The translations under genes were made by a program, and so were the position numbers. The notes beneath the pieces were generated by a model that did no database searches, was not told the origin of the DNA, and saw only the letters and a program-made list of their open reading frames with translations. A stretch of 64,000 bases of DNA, taken from contig NZ_FMKA01000016.1 in NCBI RefSeq assembly GCF_900096945.1, forward strand, positions 1-64,000. The letters run 5' to 3'. Source of the DNA: Anaerobium acetethylicum (lineage in GTDB: Bacteria; Bacillota; Clostridia; Lachnospirales; Lachnospiraceae). Shown one piece after another: positions 1 to 7,264 of the stretch (within the stretch, counting starts at the first letter, position 1; each line of letters opens with the position of its first letter).

Positions 1-279
1 GGAACGGAATTCCTCCGCCTGTTCCTGCGGCATATACTCCCCAAAGGATTCAACCGTGTACGTTTCAGCGGCTTTCTGACAAACAGCCAGAAGACCAAGA
101 AACTGAAGCTGATCCACCGGCTACGAAATACCATTTACAAAGGAAATCCCGTCAAAGAGCTGAAGACTGCTGATCTGATGATGCTATTATTTCAGCGTGA
201 TATCTGCCATTGTTCCAAATGCAGCGGAACGCTGATCCACCTGCCAAGAGGTGTTCCATTGACAGCCTTACAATTCTGA
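1..279 (+). CDS. IS91-family (Y2) transposase, C-terminal part, cut by window edge
   Basis: The frame is open from base 1 to a TGA at 277-279 and gives 92 residues. The sequence EFLRLFLRHILPKGFNRVRF followed by GFL resembles the C-terminal end of IS91/IS801-type transposases, which move by rolling-circle single-strand transfer using HUH/Y2 tyrosine chemistry. A Cys pair (CHCSKC) sits near the end. The catalytic part lies upstream of the window, so it is unknown whether the gene is intact. It is followed by about 190 bp without a gene and then a long palindrome. The family call rests on recognition of the motif, not on a search. Confidence 0.75.
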   Translation, partial: GTEFLRLFLRHILPKGFNRVRFSGFLTNSQKTKKLKLIHRLRNTIYKGNPVKELKTADLMMLLFQRDICHCSKCSGTLIHLPRGVPLTALQF

Positions 280-471
280 TAATGACCAACTAAAAAGTCG
301 CCTGAAACAGGACGGCTTATGAAGCATGCCATAAACAGGATATATTTTCGCTATATCGTCCTCCAACAGAAGATTTATCTGATCTGTTTGCCTGAGGAAT
401 GGCATATCCACACCTATTGGCAGACCTTCAAAACTGCATATACCGTCCGCATGCGTGACTTGGTTCAAAGG

Positions 472-541
472 AAAAGTACTAAATCAGGGGCTTGAAGTAT
501 TTCTCAAGCTCTTGATTTTGAGCCCCTGACTTAGAACTTTT
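472..541. repeat. 21-bp imperfect palindrome downstream of the transposase
   Basis: The arms at 472-492 and 521-541 are reverse complements with two mismatches. The core is TCAGGGGCT/AGCCCCTGA, and a small internal stem (CTTGA/TCAAG) lies in the loop. The right arm ends in CTTTT, so it could terminate transposase transcription. It could also be the 3' terminal structure of the IS91-like element, since such elements carry hairpins at their ends. Which of the two applies cannot be decided here. Confidence 0.6.
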
Positions 542-576
542 CTAATCTATTTCTTGAACAATATAACTTTTTCATC

Positions 577-604
577 TAGCTAATGTTAATACTTATATTA
601 GCTA
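577..604. promoter_or_regulatory. Inverted repeat upstream of flp
   Basis: TAGCTAAT at 577-584 and ATTAGCTA at 597-604 form a perfect 8-bp inverted repeat 25 bp before the flp start. A weak promoter may overlap it (TTGAAC at 554-559, TAGCTA at 577-582, spacing 17). It may be an operator or a 5' UTR hairpin for the pilus operon. The function is inferred from position only. Confidence 0.3.
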
Positions 605-628
605 AAGAAATAGGAAGGAGAAAGCGTT

Positions 629-802
629 ATGACATTAATTAGAAGATTATTTAAGGAAGAAGAAGGACAGGGAATTGTAGAGTATGCGCTGGTAATAGCA
701 GTGATTTCATTGTTAGCAATAGCGACAGGTCCAACATTGGTAGCGGCCATACAAACTGCGTTTACTAAAATTTCAAATAAAATTAATAACCCAACCACTT
801 GA
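629..802 (+). CDS. flp: Flp-type (type IVb) pilin precursor
   Basis: A 57-residue protein that is the predicted structural subunit of the Tad/Flp pilus. A short basic leader (MTLIRRLFKEEEGQG) is followed by IVEYALVIAVISLL, which matches the Flp prepilin site: cleavage after Gly, Glu at +3, Tyr at +4, then a hydrophobic helix. The start ATG at 629 follows GGAAGGAG. It is the first gene of the tad locus and is separated from the prepilin peptidase gene by a 14-bp stem that could raise pilin output relative to the downstream genes. Size and motif are typical of the family, so the call is secure although the gene is very short. Confidence 0.9.
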   Translation: MTLIRRLFKEEEGQGIVEYALVIAVISLLAIATGPTLVAAIQTAFTKISNKINNPTT

Positions 803-838
803 TTTGAAAACAAGTTAAACAGTAAATGGTTTTCTTTG

Positions 839-882
839 TGATATTGATCATCTCCATTATCAAATAGGGATGATCAATATCA
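839..882 (+). terminator. Intra-operon hairpin between flp and the prepilin peptidase gene
   Basis: Perfect 14-bp stem (839-852 with 869-882; core GATATTGATCATC) with a 16-nt loop. There is no strong U-run after it (GTATTTAAAATG). It is best read as a 3' stabiliser or partial terminator giving more flp mRNA than downstream mRNA. Confidence 0.5.
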
Positions 883-905
883 GTATTTAAAATGAGGTGA
901 GTACC

Positions 906-1475
906 ATGCAGATTGATATGAACAGATACGTACTGATAACGACTCTTCTCCTAGCAGCCTATCTGGATATTAAAGATAGAAAAATCCCGAATGTTTTGAC
1001 CTTTCCGGTTATTCTTTGGGGCCTGGTTTCATCAACCATAATCAGCGGTTTCAATGGATTTCAATTCAGTTTGTTTGGATTCCTGTTTGGAATGGCTGCT
1101 TTTTTTATACCATTTGCATTGGGCCTCATAGGAGGCGGAGATGTAAAACTTATGGGAGCAGTGGGAGCTATAATGGGATGGGAGTTCACTCTGTCTGCGT
1201 TGCTGTATACTGCAATGGCAGGAGGAGTAGTTGCATTACTTGTTTTGATTTGGAATAAGAAATTTTTTAAGGTGATTTTAAATTGTTTCTGTTTGGCATT
1301 CAATCCGTTACTGGGTTGGTTTTATAAAAAGACGTTGAATCGATCGGTTTTAAAGGTACAGACATATACTGAAACCGTTAAAGCGGAACGAAAAAAAATG
1401 TATATTCCTTATGGTGTTGCGATAGCGATAGGGACCTTTTTAGTGTTGAGTGGAGCTGTTAATAGAATAATATAA
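906..1475 (+). CDS. cpaA: Prepilin peptidase of the Tad pilus (A24 family, CpaA/TadV)
   Basis: A polytopic aspartic prepilin peptidase of 189 residues, predicted to cleave the Flp pilin and TadE-type pseudopilins at the inner face of the membrane. Two conserved aspartates are visible: Asp21 in AAYLDIKDRKIPN and Asp79 in GGGDVKLMG, the classic A24 catalytic pair. It lacks the N-terminal methylase domain of larger PilD enzymes, as usual for the CpaA/TadV branch. ATG 906 is preferred over GTG 897 because GAGGTG at 895-899 lies 6 nt before it. It follows flp and precedes tadE, as in many tad loci. Confidence 0.92.
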   Translation: MQIDMNRYVLITTLLLAAYLDIKDRKIPNVLTFPVILWGLVSSTIISGFNGFQFSLFGFLFGMAAFFIPFALGLIGGGDVKLMGAVGAIMGWEFTLSALLYTAMAGGVVALLVLIWNKKFFKVILNCFCLAFNPLLGWFYKKTLNRSVLKVQTYTETVKAERKKMYIPYGVAIAIGTFLVLSGAVNRII

Positions 1476-1561
1476 GTCTGATCTTTGGAAAATAAAATGT
1501 TAATTATATGAAATACGAAAATAAAATTGAGTCCAGTATACCAGAGACGAAGGTGGTATCT

Positions 1562-1951
1562 ATGAAAAAATGGAGAAATTTGAAGAAAAATGAAAATGCG
1601 CAAGCGCTGGTCGAATTTACTCTTGTTCTTCCAATCCTGATTCTGCTTGTATTAGGGATGATTGAATATGGATGGTTACTGAATGGCAAGATAACCTTGA
1701 ACGGTGCTGCTAGGGAGGGCGCCCGAGCAGGAGTCGTGCTGGAGACGACGGAAGCTGCACGGAAGGTAGAAGTGATAAAGGTTATGAAAGCTGCTGCGGA
1801 TTTGAGTGGACTGACTATTTTGGATACGAGTGATGCTACGGGAAGTGATTATCTGGTAGTAACAGCTAATGCAAAAATCAAATCCATTATCGGTCTTTAT
1901 GTACCGGATGAGGTTGCTATGACATCTATAGTAAAAATGAAAATAGAGTAA
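1562..1951 (+). CDS. tadE: TadE-like pseudopilin
   Basis: A 129-residue protein with the TadE N-terminus: a basic stretch, then NAQALVEFTLVLPILILLVL (Ala-Leu-Val-Glu-Phe before a hydrophobic helix), resembling a pilin processing site. TadE-type proteins are minor pilins processed by the locus's own peptidase. ATG 1562 is chosen over ATG 1508 because an AGGTGG ribosome site lies just upstream and the upstream segment does not look pilin-like. The rest (GMIEYGWLLNGKITLNGAAR, then a variable C-terminus) is predicted extracytoplasmic. Confidence 0.88.
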   Translation: MKKWRNLKKNENAQALVEFTLVLPILILLVLGMIEYGWLLNGKITLNGAAREGARAGVVLETTEAARKVEVIKVMKAAADLSGLTILDTSDATGSDYLVVTANAKIKSIIGLYVPDEVAMTSIVKMKIE

Positions 1952-2027
1952 GAAGTCGGGATAGAAATAAGCAAAGTTAAAAGTAGGTTTTTAAATCGAT
2001 AAGACTAATTTCGAGGGGGGATATAGT

Positions 2028-2744
2028 ATGAAGGTTAACAAGAAAGTTTTGATTCTGGCTATTATTCTTGGACTTATTACTGTAGGTACTACATATTATT
2101 ACATCAGCAGTATTGAGACCGAAGGGGCAGAACCCGTTGCACTTACAGAAGTAGTAGTGGCAGTTGATACGATTCCGGAGCATGTAAAAATTATGGAGGA
2201 GATGCTGACAACGGCATCCCTGCCAACAGAGGCGGTGCATCCTGAGGCTGTATTACAGAAGGATCAGATAATAGGAGCAATCGCAAATTCGGAAATCGTG
2301 AAAGGGGAGCAGGTGCTTTCCAGCAGGGTGGCAACAGACAGCTCTGCATCATCTCTTTCCTACAGTGTTCCTGAAAATATGAGGGCAATAACGCTTCCCA
2401 TGACAGAGGTGTCAGGAGTAGGCGGATACATAGAATCGGGCGACAGGATCGATATTATTGTAAGCTATGCGGATATTGAGATCAATCCCATGAAGGTGGT
2501 CTATACGCAGCTGCAGAACATTGAAGTTCTGGCTGAGGGACCCTCGGCTGTTGTAACTGAAGAACAGCAGAGCGGAGTAGCCACTTCATTAACAGTACTT
2601 GTAACGCCGGCGCAGGCGGAAGTTCTGGCATTTGCAAATATGAATGGAACCTTCCAGTTTACCCTTCGTAACCCGGTCGACAATACGAAAGCTGACCTGC
2701 AGCAGTTCGGTTCTGAAAATTTTAATACTTGGAGAGACAGGTGA
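2028..2744 (+). CDS. cpaB: Pilus assembly protein CpaB/RcpC (SAF domain)
   Basis: A 238-residue protein with one N-terminal membrane helix (KKVLILAIILGLITVGTTYY), then an SAF-type beta-clip domain (VVVAVDTIPEHVKI, residues about 40-100) and an RcpC-like C-terminal part (LPMTEVSGVGGYIESGDRID). CpaB/RcpC proteins sit on the outer face of the membrane. In diderms they support the secretin; here no secretin gene is present, so the role is probably anchoring or guiding the pilus through the wall (inference). The start has a GAGGGGGG ribosome site. The stop overlaps the ribosome-site region of tadZ. Confidence 0.9.
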   Translation: MKVNKKVLILAIILGLITVGTTYYYISSIETEGAEPVALTEVVVAVDTIPEHVKIMEEMLTTASLPTEAVHPEAVLQKDQIIGAIANSEIVKGEQVLSSRVATDSSASSLSYSVPENMRAITLPMTEVSGVGGYIESGDRIDIIVSYADIEINPMKVVYTQLQNIEVLAEGPSAVVTEEQQSGVATSLTVLVTPAQAEVLAFANMNGTFQFTLRNPVDNTKADLQQFGSENFNTWRDR

Positions 2745-2749
2745 ATGGG

Positions 2750-3925
2750 ATGGATAAAATAAAAGTGCTGGTACTGGATACGGTTGGCGAAGAGAGAAAT
2801 AAAATGGCGCAGATGCTCCTTAATGTGGAATATATTGCATTGATTGGCGAAGTGGAATCATCAACAGAGGCAGCGGAACTGATTGAGAATAATAGCATAG
2901 ACGTTGTACTCGTAGGTTCCGAAGTTGAAGATGACGGATATGCGGTTTCGGAAAAACTATATTCAGAATATCCCGAACTGGCAATCGTTATCATGGAGGA
3001 GAAACTTCAGGAAGAGACAATGCATAAAGCTATTTTTTCAGGTGCGAAGGACGTACTGATCAGGCCGATTGTACCTGCAAAACTGATTGACTCTATCTAT
3101 AAAGCCAACCAGCATATGAAGACAAAGGTATTGGTCCATAAGGAGTCTGCACCGAAAACAAGGAGACGAGCAGCGGTGGGGCAGGTCTATACAGTATTCA
3201 GTACAAAAGGCGGAGTCGGAAGAACCTTTATTGCAATCAATCTTGCTGTTGCACTTGCAAAAACAACTGGTAAGCGGGTTGTTCTGGTGGACCTGGATCT
3301 GGATTTTGGCAATGCAGCATTGGCATTGAATATTGTTCCAAAATTCACCATAGCTGATATCGTGGATGACATCAGGAATATCGATCAGGATTTTATCGAG
3401 AGCTATCTGATTCCCCATGAATCCGGAATCAAAGTGCTGCCGGCAAATGCCCAGCCAATGATGAATGAGTTCATCAATGCGGGGGACATCGACGTAATCC
3501 TGAAGACATTGCAGAATGCATTTGATTACGTTGTGATAGACATGCCGGGAGGCTTTTCGGAGACAGTGAATCCAGCTTTTGCAGTGGCAGATAAACTGCT
3601 TATTGTAACAACACCGGAAGTTGCATCTGTCAGAAATGTGAAAGCAGCTCTGATTACGTTAGGAGAACTGAATTATCCAAAATCTAAGATTAAGGTAATA
3701 TTGAACAAAGTAGCCAAGGGCGACAGGATAAAACTGAAGGATGTCGAGACCACATTGAACCAGGATGTTATGGCGGCACTGAGAGCCGATTATAAGGAGG
3801 TTATCTCTTCACTCAACCTGGGGATTCCTTTTGTGATCAAAAATTCATCGAGGCCTTTGACAAAGGATTTTGTTACTTTGGTGAAAAAATTAGTCGATAA
3901 TGCAGAATTGAAGAGACGTAAATAA
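2750..3925 (+). CDS. tadZ: TadZ/CpaE: degenerate receiver plus MinD-like ATPase
   Basis: A 391-residue localisation ATPase of the Tad machine. Residues about 1-120 have a response-regulator fold (IKVLVLDTVGEERNKMAQ), but the normal phospho-acceptor Asp position reads VVLVGSE, so it is a pseudo-receiver. Residues about 140-390 are a ParA/MinD-type ATPase with the deviant Walker A KGGVGRT and VVLVDLDLDFGN. TadZ proteins place the pilus at a cell pole or site and recruit TadA. ATG 2750 is chosen because it follows a GAGAGACAGG stretch and starts directly at the receiver fold. The upstream TTG at 2729 overlaps cpaB. Confidence 0.9.
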   Translation: MDKIKVLVLDTVGEERNKMAQMLLNVEYIALIGEVESSTEAAELIENNSIDVVLVGSEVEDDGYAVSEKLYSEYPELAIVIMEEKLQEETMHKAIFSGAKDVLIRPIVPAKLIDSIYKANQHMKTKVLVHKESAPKTRRRAAVGQVYTVFSTKGGVGRTFIAINLAVALAKTTGKRVVLVDLDLDFGNAALALNIVPKFTIADIVDDIRNIDQDFIESYLIPHESGIKVLPANAQPMMNEFINAGDIDVILKTLQNAFDYVVIDMPGGFSETVNPAFAVADKLLIVTTPEVASVRNVKAALITLGELNYPKSKIKVILNKVAKGDRIKLKDVETTLNQDVMAALRADYKEVISSLNLGIPFVIKNSSRPLTKDFVTLVKKLVDNAELKRRK

Positions 3926-3942
3926 GAGAGGAGGTGGACTCC

Positions 3943-5328
3943 ATGAATTTTGCAACCTATGGAATAAATGGGAATATCAGCAGCTTTGAAAAGGAACCAA
4001 AAGTTGATGTCATGGCAAAAAGAAAAAAGGAACTGGAGGATATTGCAAACCAGGTGCTTGATACTGTCATTGATGAAATCATACTTTCACCAAACGATTC
4101 AGAGGCGGTTCAGAAGAAAACCGCTTCCGATAAAATTAATGAGGTTCTGAATAATTATCTCAATGAATCAAAAACGCATCTTTCTCTTGTTGATAAACAG
4201 AAAATCAATGTTCTGGTAATGGATGAGATTTTTGGATATGGACCTATTACGAACCTGCTGAATGATCCGACTGTTACAGAAGTAATGGTAAACGGTCCTG
4301 ATAAAATCTATATTGAACGTTCTGGAAAGATTGAAAAGACGGAGAATGCATTTCGTGATAACAAGCATGTCCTTCATATTATTGATAAGATCGTTGCTCC
4401 TTTGGGAAGAAGGGTGGATGAGAGTTCGCCTATGGTTGATGCAAGACTTCCCGACGGTTCCAGGGTGAATGTCATTATTCCTCCTCTGTCCATAAAGGGT
4501 CCTACCATTACAATCAGGAAGTTTGCCGTTGATCCCTATATGATTGATGATCTGATTGCCTTCGGGACACTGAATACGGACATGGCTAAACTGCTGAAAG
4601 CCAGCGTGAAAGGAAGAATCAATATAATCGTATCGGGGGGAACTGGAAGTGGTAAAACCACATTCCTAAATGTATTGTCAAGCTTCATACCTGATAATGA
4701 GCGAATTGTTACGATTGAAGATGCCGCAGAGTTGCAACTCAAACAGGAACATGTGGTAACGCTTGAAAGCAGACCTTCCAATATTGAAGGAAAAGGAAGG
4801 ATTGGTATCAGGGATCTGGTGGTCAATGCCCTTCGAATGAGGCCTGACAGGATTATTGTAGGTGAGGTAAGAAGCGGGGAGGCACTGGATATGCTTCAGG
4901 CCATGAATACAGGCCATGACGGGTCGATTACGACAGTACATGCCAATACCCCGAGAGACAGCCTTTCCCGTCTGGAAACCATGGTAATGATGTCTGGTAT
5001 GGAACTGCCCTCAAGGGCAATCAGAGAACAGATTTCTTCCGCAATCAACCTTGTCGTCCATGTATCCAGATATTCGGATGGTACCAGAAAGGTATCGAAG
5101 GTATCTGAAATACTGGGTATGGAAGGAGATACCATTACCATTCAGGACATCTACGTGTTCAGGCAGGATGGATTCGATGAACGTGGCGGCATTATCGGCA
5201 GGCATGTTCCGACAGGAATCGTACCAGGGTTTCTGGATAAAATAAGGGAACACGGTGATAATATACCGGTCAGTATATTTAAACCCCAGGAGCAGGCTTC
5301 AGACAATAGTATAAAAAGGAGGTACTAA
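3943..5328 (+). CDS. tadA: Tad secretion ATPase TadA/CpaF
   Basis: A 461-residue type II/IV secretion-type hexameric ATPase that powers pilus assembly from the cytoplasm. Visible motifs are Walker A GGTGSGKTT near residue 232, an Asp-box/His-box region (GEVRSGEALDMLQAMNTGH then THANTP-like TVHANTPRD), and the N-terminal domain with PLGRRVDESSPMVDARLPDG. ATG 3943 lies 8 nt after GAGGAGGTGG. The gene is followed after 2 bp by tadB, so translation is probably coupled. All expected catalytic motifs are present. Confidence 0.95.
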   Translation: MNFATYGINGNISSFEKEPKVDVMAKRKKELEDIANQVLDTVIDEIILSPNDSEAVQKKTASDKINEVLNNYLNESKTHLSLVDKQKINVLVMDEIFGYGPITNLLNDPTVTEVMVNGPDKIYIERSGKIEKTENAFRDNKHVLHIIDKIVAPLGRRVDESSPMVDARLPDGSRVNVIIPPLSIKGPTITIRKFAVDPYMIDDLIAFGTLNTDMAKLLKASVKGRINIIVSGGTGSGKTTFLNVLSSFIPDNERIVTIEDAAELQLKQEHVVTLESRPSNIEGKGRIGIRDLVVNALRMRPDRIIVGEVRSGEALDMLQAMNTGHDGSITTVHANTPRDSLSRLETMVMMSGMELPSRAIREQISSAINLVVHVSRYSDGTRKVSKVSEILGMEGDTITIQDIYVFRQDGFDERGGIIGRHVPTGIVPGFLDKIREHGDNIPVSIFKPQEQASDNSIKRRY

Positions 5329-5330
5329 AA

Positions 5331-6308
5331 ATGTTAAAGTTCGTGCCAGTCATTTTAATAATGACATTTTTAACAACAGTACTTCTTGTCTATGGCTTAT
5401 ATAGCGTGTTTTATAGAAAAAGAATAGCCATTTTACACCGGCTTGAGACTAGCACGCAAGAGACCGGGGGATATGCCGGTGAAGTTTCAGCTGCAAAACC
5501 TACGACAAGGGAGCAGATGGGAGGAGTCTTCAATCTGATTGCAAAAATACTTCCACGAAAGGAGTACCTGGAACATAAAAAAGCAAAACTTGCCCAAGCG
5601 GCAATATTAATGAGACCCGAGGAATTTTTGGGGATTTCAGCATTAACAGGGCTTGTGGCTGGGTTGCTGATGTTTTTGGTAAGTCAGAATATCATAGTGG
5701 TGCCCATAGGATTTTTTGTTGGATTTAAGATTCCAGATCTGTTTCTTGACCAGGCAAAAAGGAAAAGATCCAGGAAAATCAATAACCAGCTGCCGGAGGC
5801 ACTTACCATTGTGGCAAATGGACTCCGTGCCGGTTTTAGCTTCAACCAGTCAATGTCAGTTGCATCAAAGGAACTTGAAAATCCAATTGCAGATGAATTC
5901 GGCAAGGTCATAAGAGAGAATTCCCTTGGCAAACCAATAGAGGAGGCTCTTGTCGATATGTCGAGGAGGACCGAGGATGAGGATATTGATATGTTCGTGA
6001 CGGCGTTAATCATACAGAGGCAGGTAGGGGGTAATCTTGCGGAGATTCTGGATACCATATCGGAAACCATCAGGGAGAGGGTAAAGCTGAAGGGAGAAAT
6101 CAAGACCCTTACGACTGAGGGCAAGTTTTCAGCCGTTATCATAAGTATACTGCCCATCGCAATCGCAGCAGCTATGTCTATTTTGAATCCGGGGTATATA
6201 GGCACTCTGATTACTCATACAATTGGTATTGCACTGATTGTTGCAGCTGTAATTATGGAGATTATAGGAATCTATCTATTGGGGAAAATTGTGGATGTTG
6301 ATATCTAG
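5331..6308 (+). CDS. tadB: Tad inner-membrane platform protein TadB
   Basis: A 325-residue T2SSF/GspF-domain membrane protein. One N-terminal helix (VILIMTFLTTVLLVYGLYSV) is followed by a cytoplasmic region, a mid-protein helix pair, the conserved NQLPEALTIVANGLRAGFSF motif and two C-terminal helices. TadB and TadC form the platform that transmits TadA ATPase motion to pilin subunits. The ribosome site AAGGAGGT lies 7 nt before the ATG. It is two bases downstream of tadA and 15 bp upstream of tadC, clearly in one operon. Confidence 0.92.
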   Translation: MLKFVPVILIMTFLTTVLLVYGLYSVFYRKRIAILHRLETSTQETGGYAGEVSAAKPTTREQMGGVFNLIAKILPRKEYLEHKKAKLAQAAILMRPEEFLGISALTGLVAGLLMFLVSQNIIVVPIGFFVGFKIPDLFLDQAKRKRSRKINNQLPEALTIVANGLRAGFSFNQSMSVASKELENPIADEFGKVIRENSLGKPIEEALVDMSRRTEDEDIDMFVTALIIQRQVGGNLAEILDTISETIRERVKLKGEIKTLTTEGKFSAVIISILPIAIAAAMSILNPGYIGTLITHTIGIALIVAAVIMEIIGIYLLGKIVDVDI

Positions 6309-6323
6309 TGAGAAGGTGATGAT

Positions 6324-7244
6324 ATGGATCTAATGATATACTTTCTGGTTTTTCTGACAGCTGCTTTGCTGGTAATCAGTGTTTATGAAGTGGTTTTCAG
6401 CCAGAGAAGGATGGTTGGAGAGAGATTAGATGCTGTAAAGATGATGTCGGATGAAGATGACGGCAATGAGTTTAAAGAGCCTTTCATCAACAGGGTCATT
6501 AAGCCTGTCTATCAGCGTATAATCAGAATGATAGGAAACGCAGCTCCGCGGTCAATAAAGGAAAAATACACCCAGATGATACTGACTTCCGGCGCAGGTA
6601 AAAATGTAACGGTCAATAGCGTGATGATGACCCAGATCATGCTGTCTCTGGTATTTGGAGGGTGCATATATCTTGCTTTCAGATATCTGAGAGGAAGTAC
6701 TAACATGCAGGCATTATTTTTAGCCTTGATGATTGGGTTTTTTCTGCCACTGTATTCGTTATATGCAGATTCAGTGAAAAGACAGGAGAAAATCAGAAGA
6801 TCGCTGCCTGATCTGCTTGATCTGCTTTATGTAAGCGTAGAAGCCGGGCTTGGATTTGACATGGCGCTGAAAAAATCCTCTGAGAAAATGAGCGGACCTT
6901 TGAGTGAAGAGATTAATAAGACGTTGAATGAAATATCAAGAGGCAGGGGAAGGGAGGAAGCTTTCAGAGGGCTCTCATCCAGAACAGGAGTGGAAGATCT
7001 GAATGCATTCATAACAGCTGTCATACAGACGGAACAGCTGGGATCCAATATCGCAAACATGCTGAGAATCCAGTCAATGTCCATGAGGCAGAGGAGGAGG
7101 CAGAGGGCAGAGGAACGTGCAGCCAAGATACCTGTAAAAATGCTGTTCCCACTGATCTTCTTTATGTTTCCGTCATTATTTGTCGTTATTCTGGGACCGG
7201 CAGCAATAAACATATTTGAAAACTTCATATCGCTAAACAGGTAA
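6324..7244 (+). CDS. tadC: Tad inner-membrane platform protein TadC
   Basis: A 306-residue second T2SSF-domain protein, paralogous to TadB. Its core SLPDLLDLLYVSVEAGLGFD is the TadC counterpart of the TadB motif, followed by ILxxQSMSMRQRRRQRAEE-type basic residues and a C-terminal helix (PVKMLFPLIFFMFPSLFVVI). It is expected to pair with TadB in the membrane. An AGAAGGTGAT ribosome site precedes ATG 6324. Confidence 0.92.
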   Translation: MDLMIYFLVFLTAALLVISVYEVVFSQRRMVGERLDAVKMMSDEDDGNEFKEPFINRVIKPVYQRIIRMIGNAAPRSIKEKYTQMILTSGAGKNVTVNSVMMTQIMLSLVFGGCIYLAFRYLRGSTNMQALFLALMIGFFLPLYSLYADSVKRQEKIRRSLPDLLDLLYVSVEAGLGFDMALKKSSEKMSGPLSEEINKTLNEISRGRGREEAFRGLSSRTGVEDLNAFITAVIQTEQLGSNIANMLRIQSMSMRQRRRQRAEERAAKIPVKMLFPLIFFMFPSLFVVILGPAAINIFENFISLNR

Positions 7245-7264
7245 AATCGAGACAGAGGGGATGT

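Noticed and set aside
268-468. 66-codon ORF on the - strand behind the transposase
   Set aside because: No ribosome site, no recognisable family, and it lies in the IS 3' region; probably chance.
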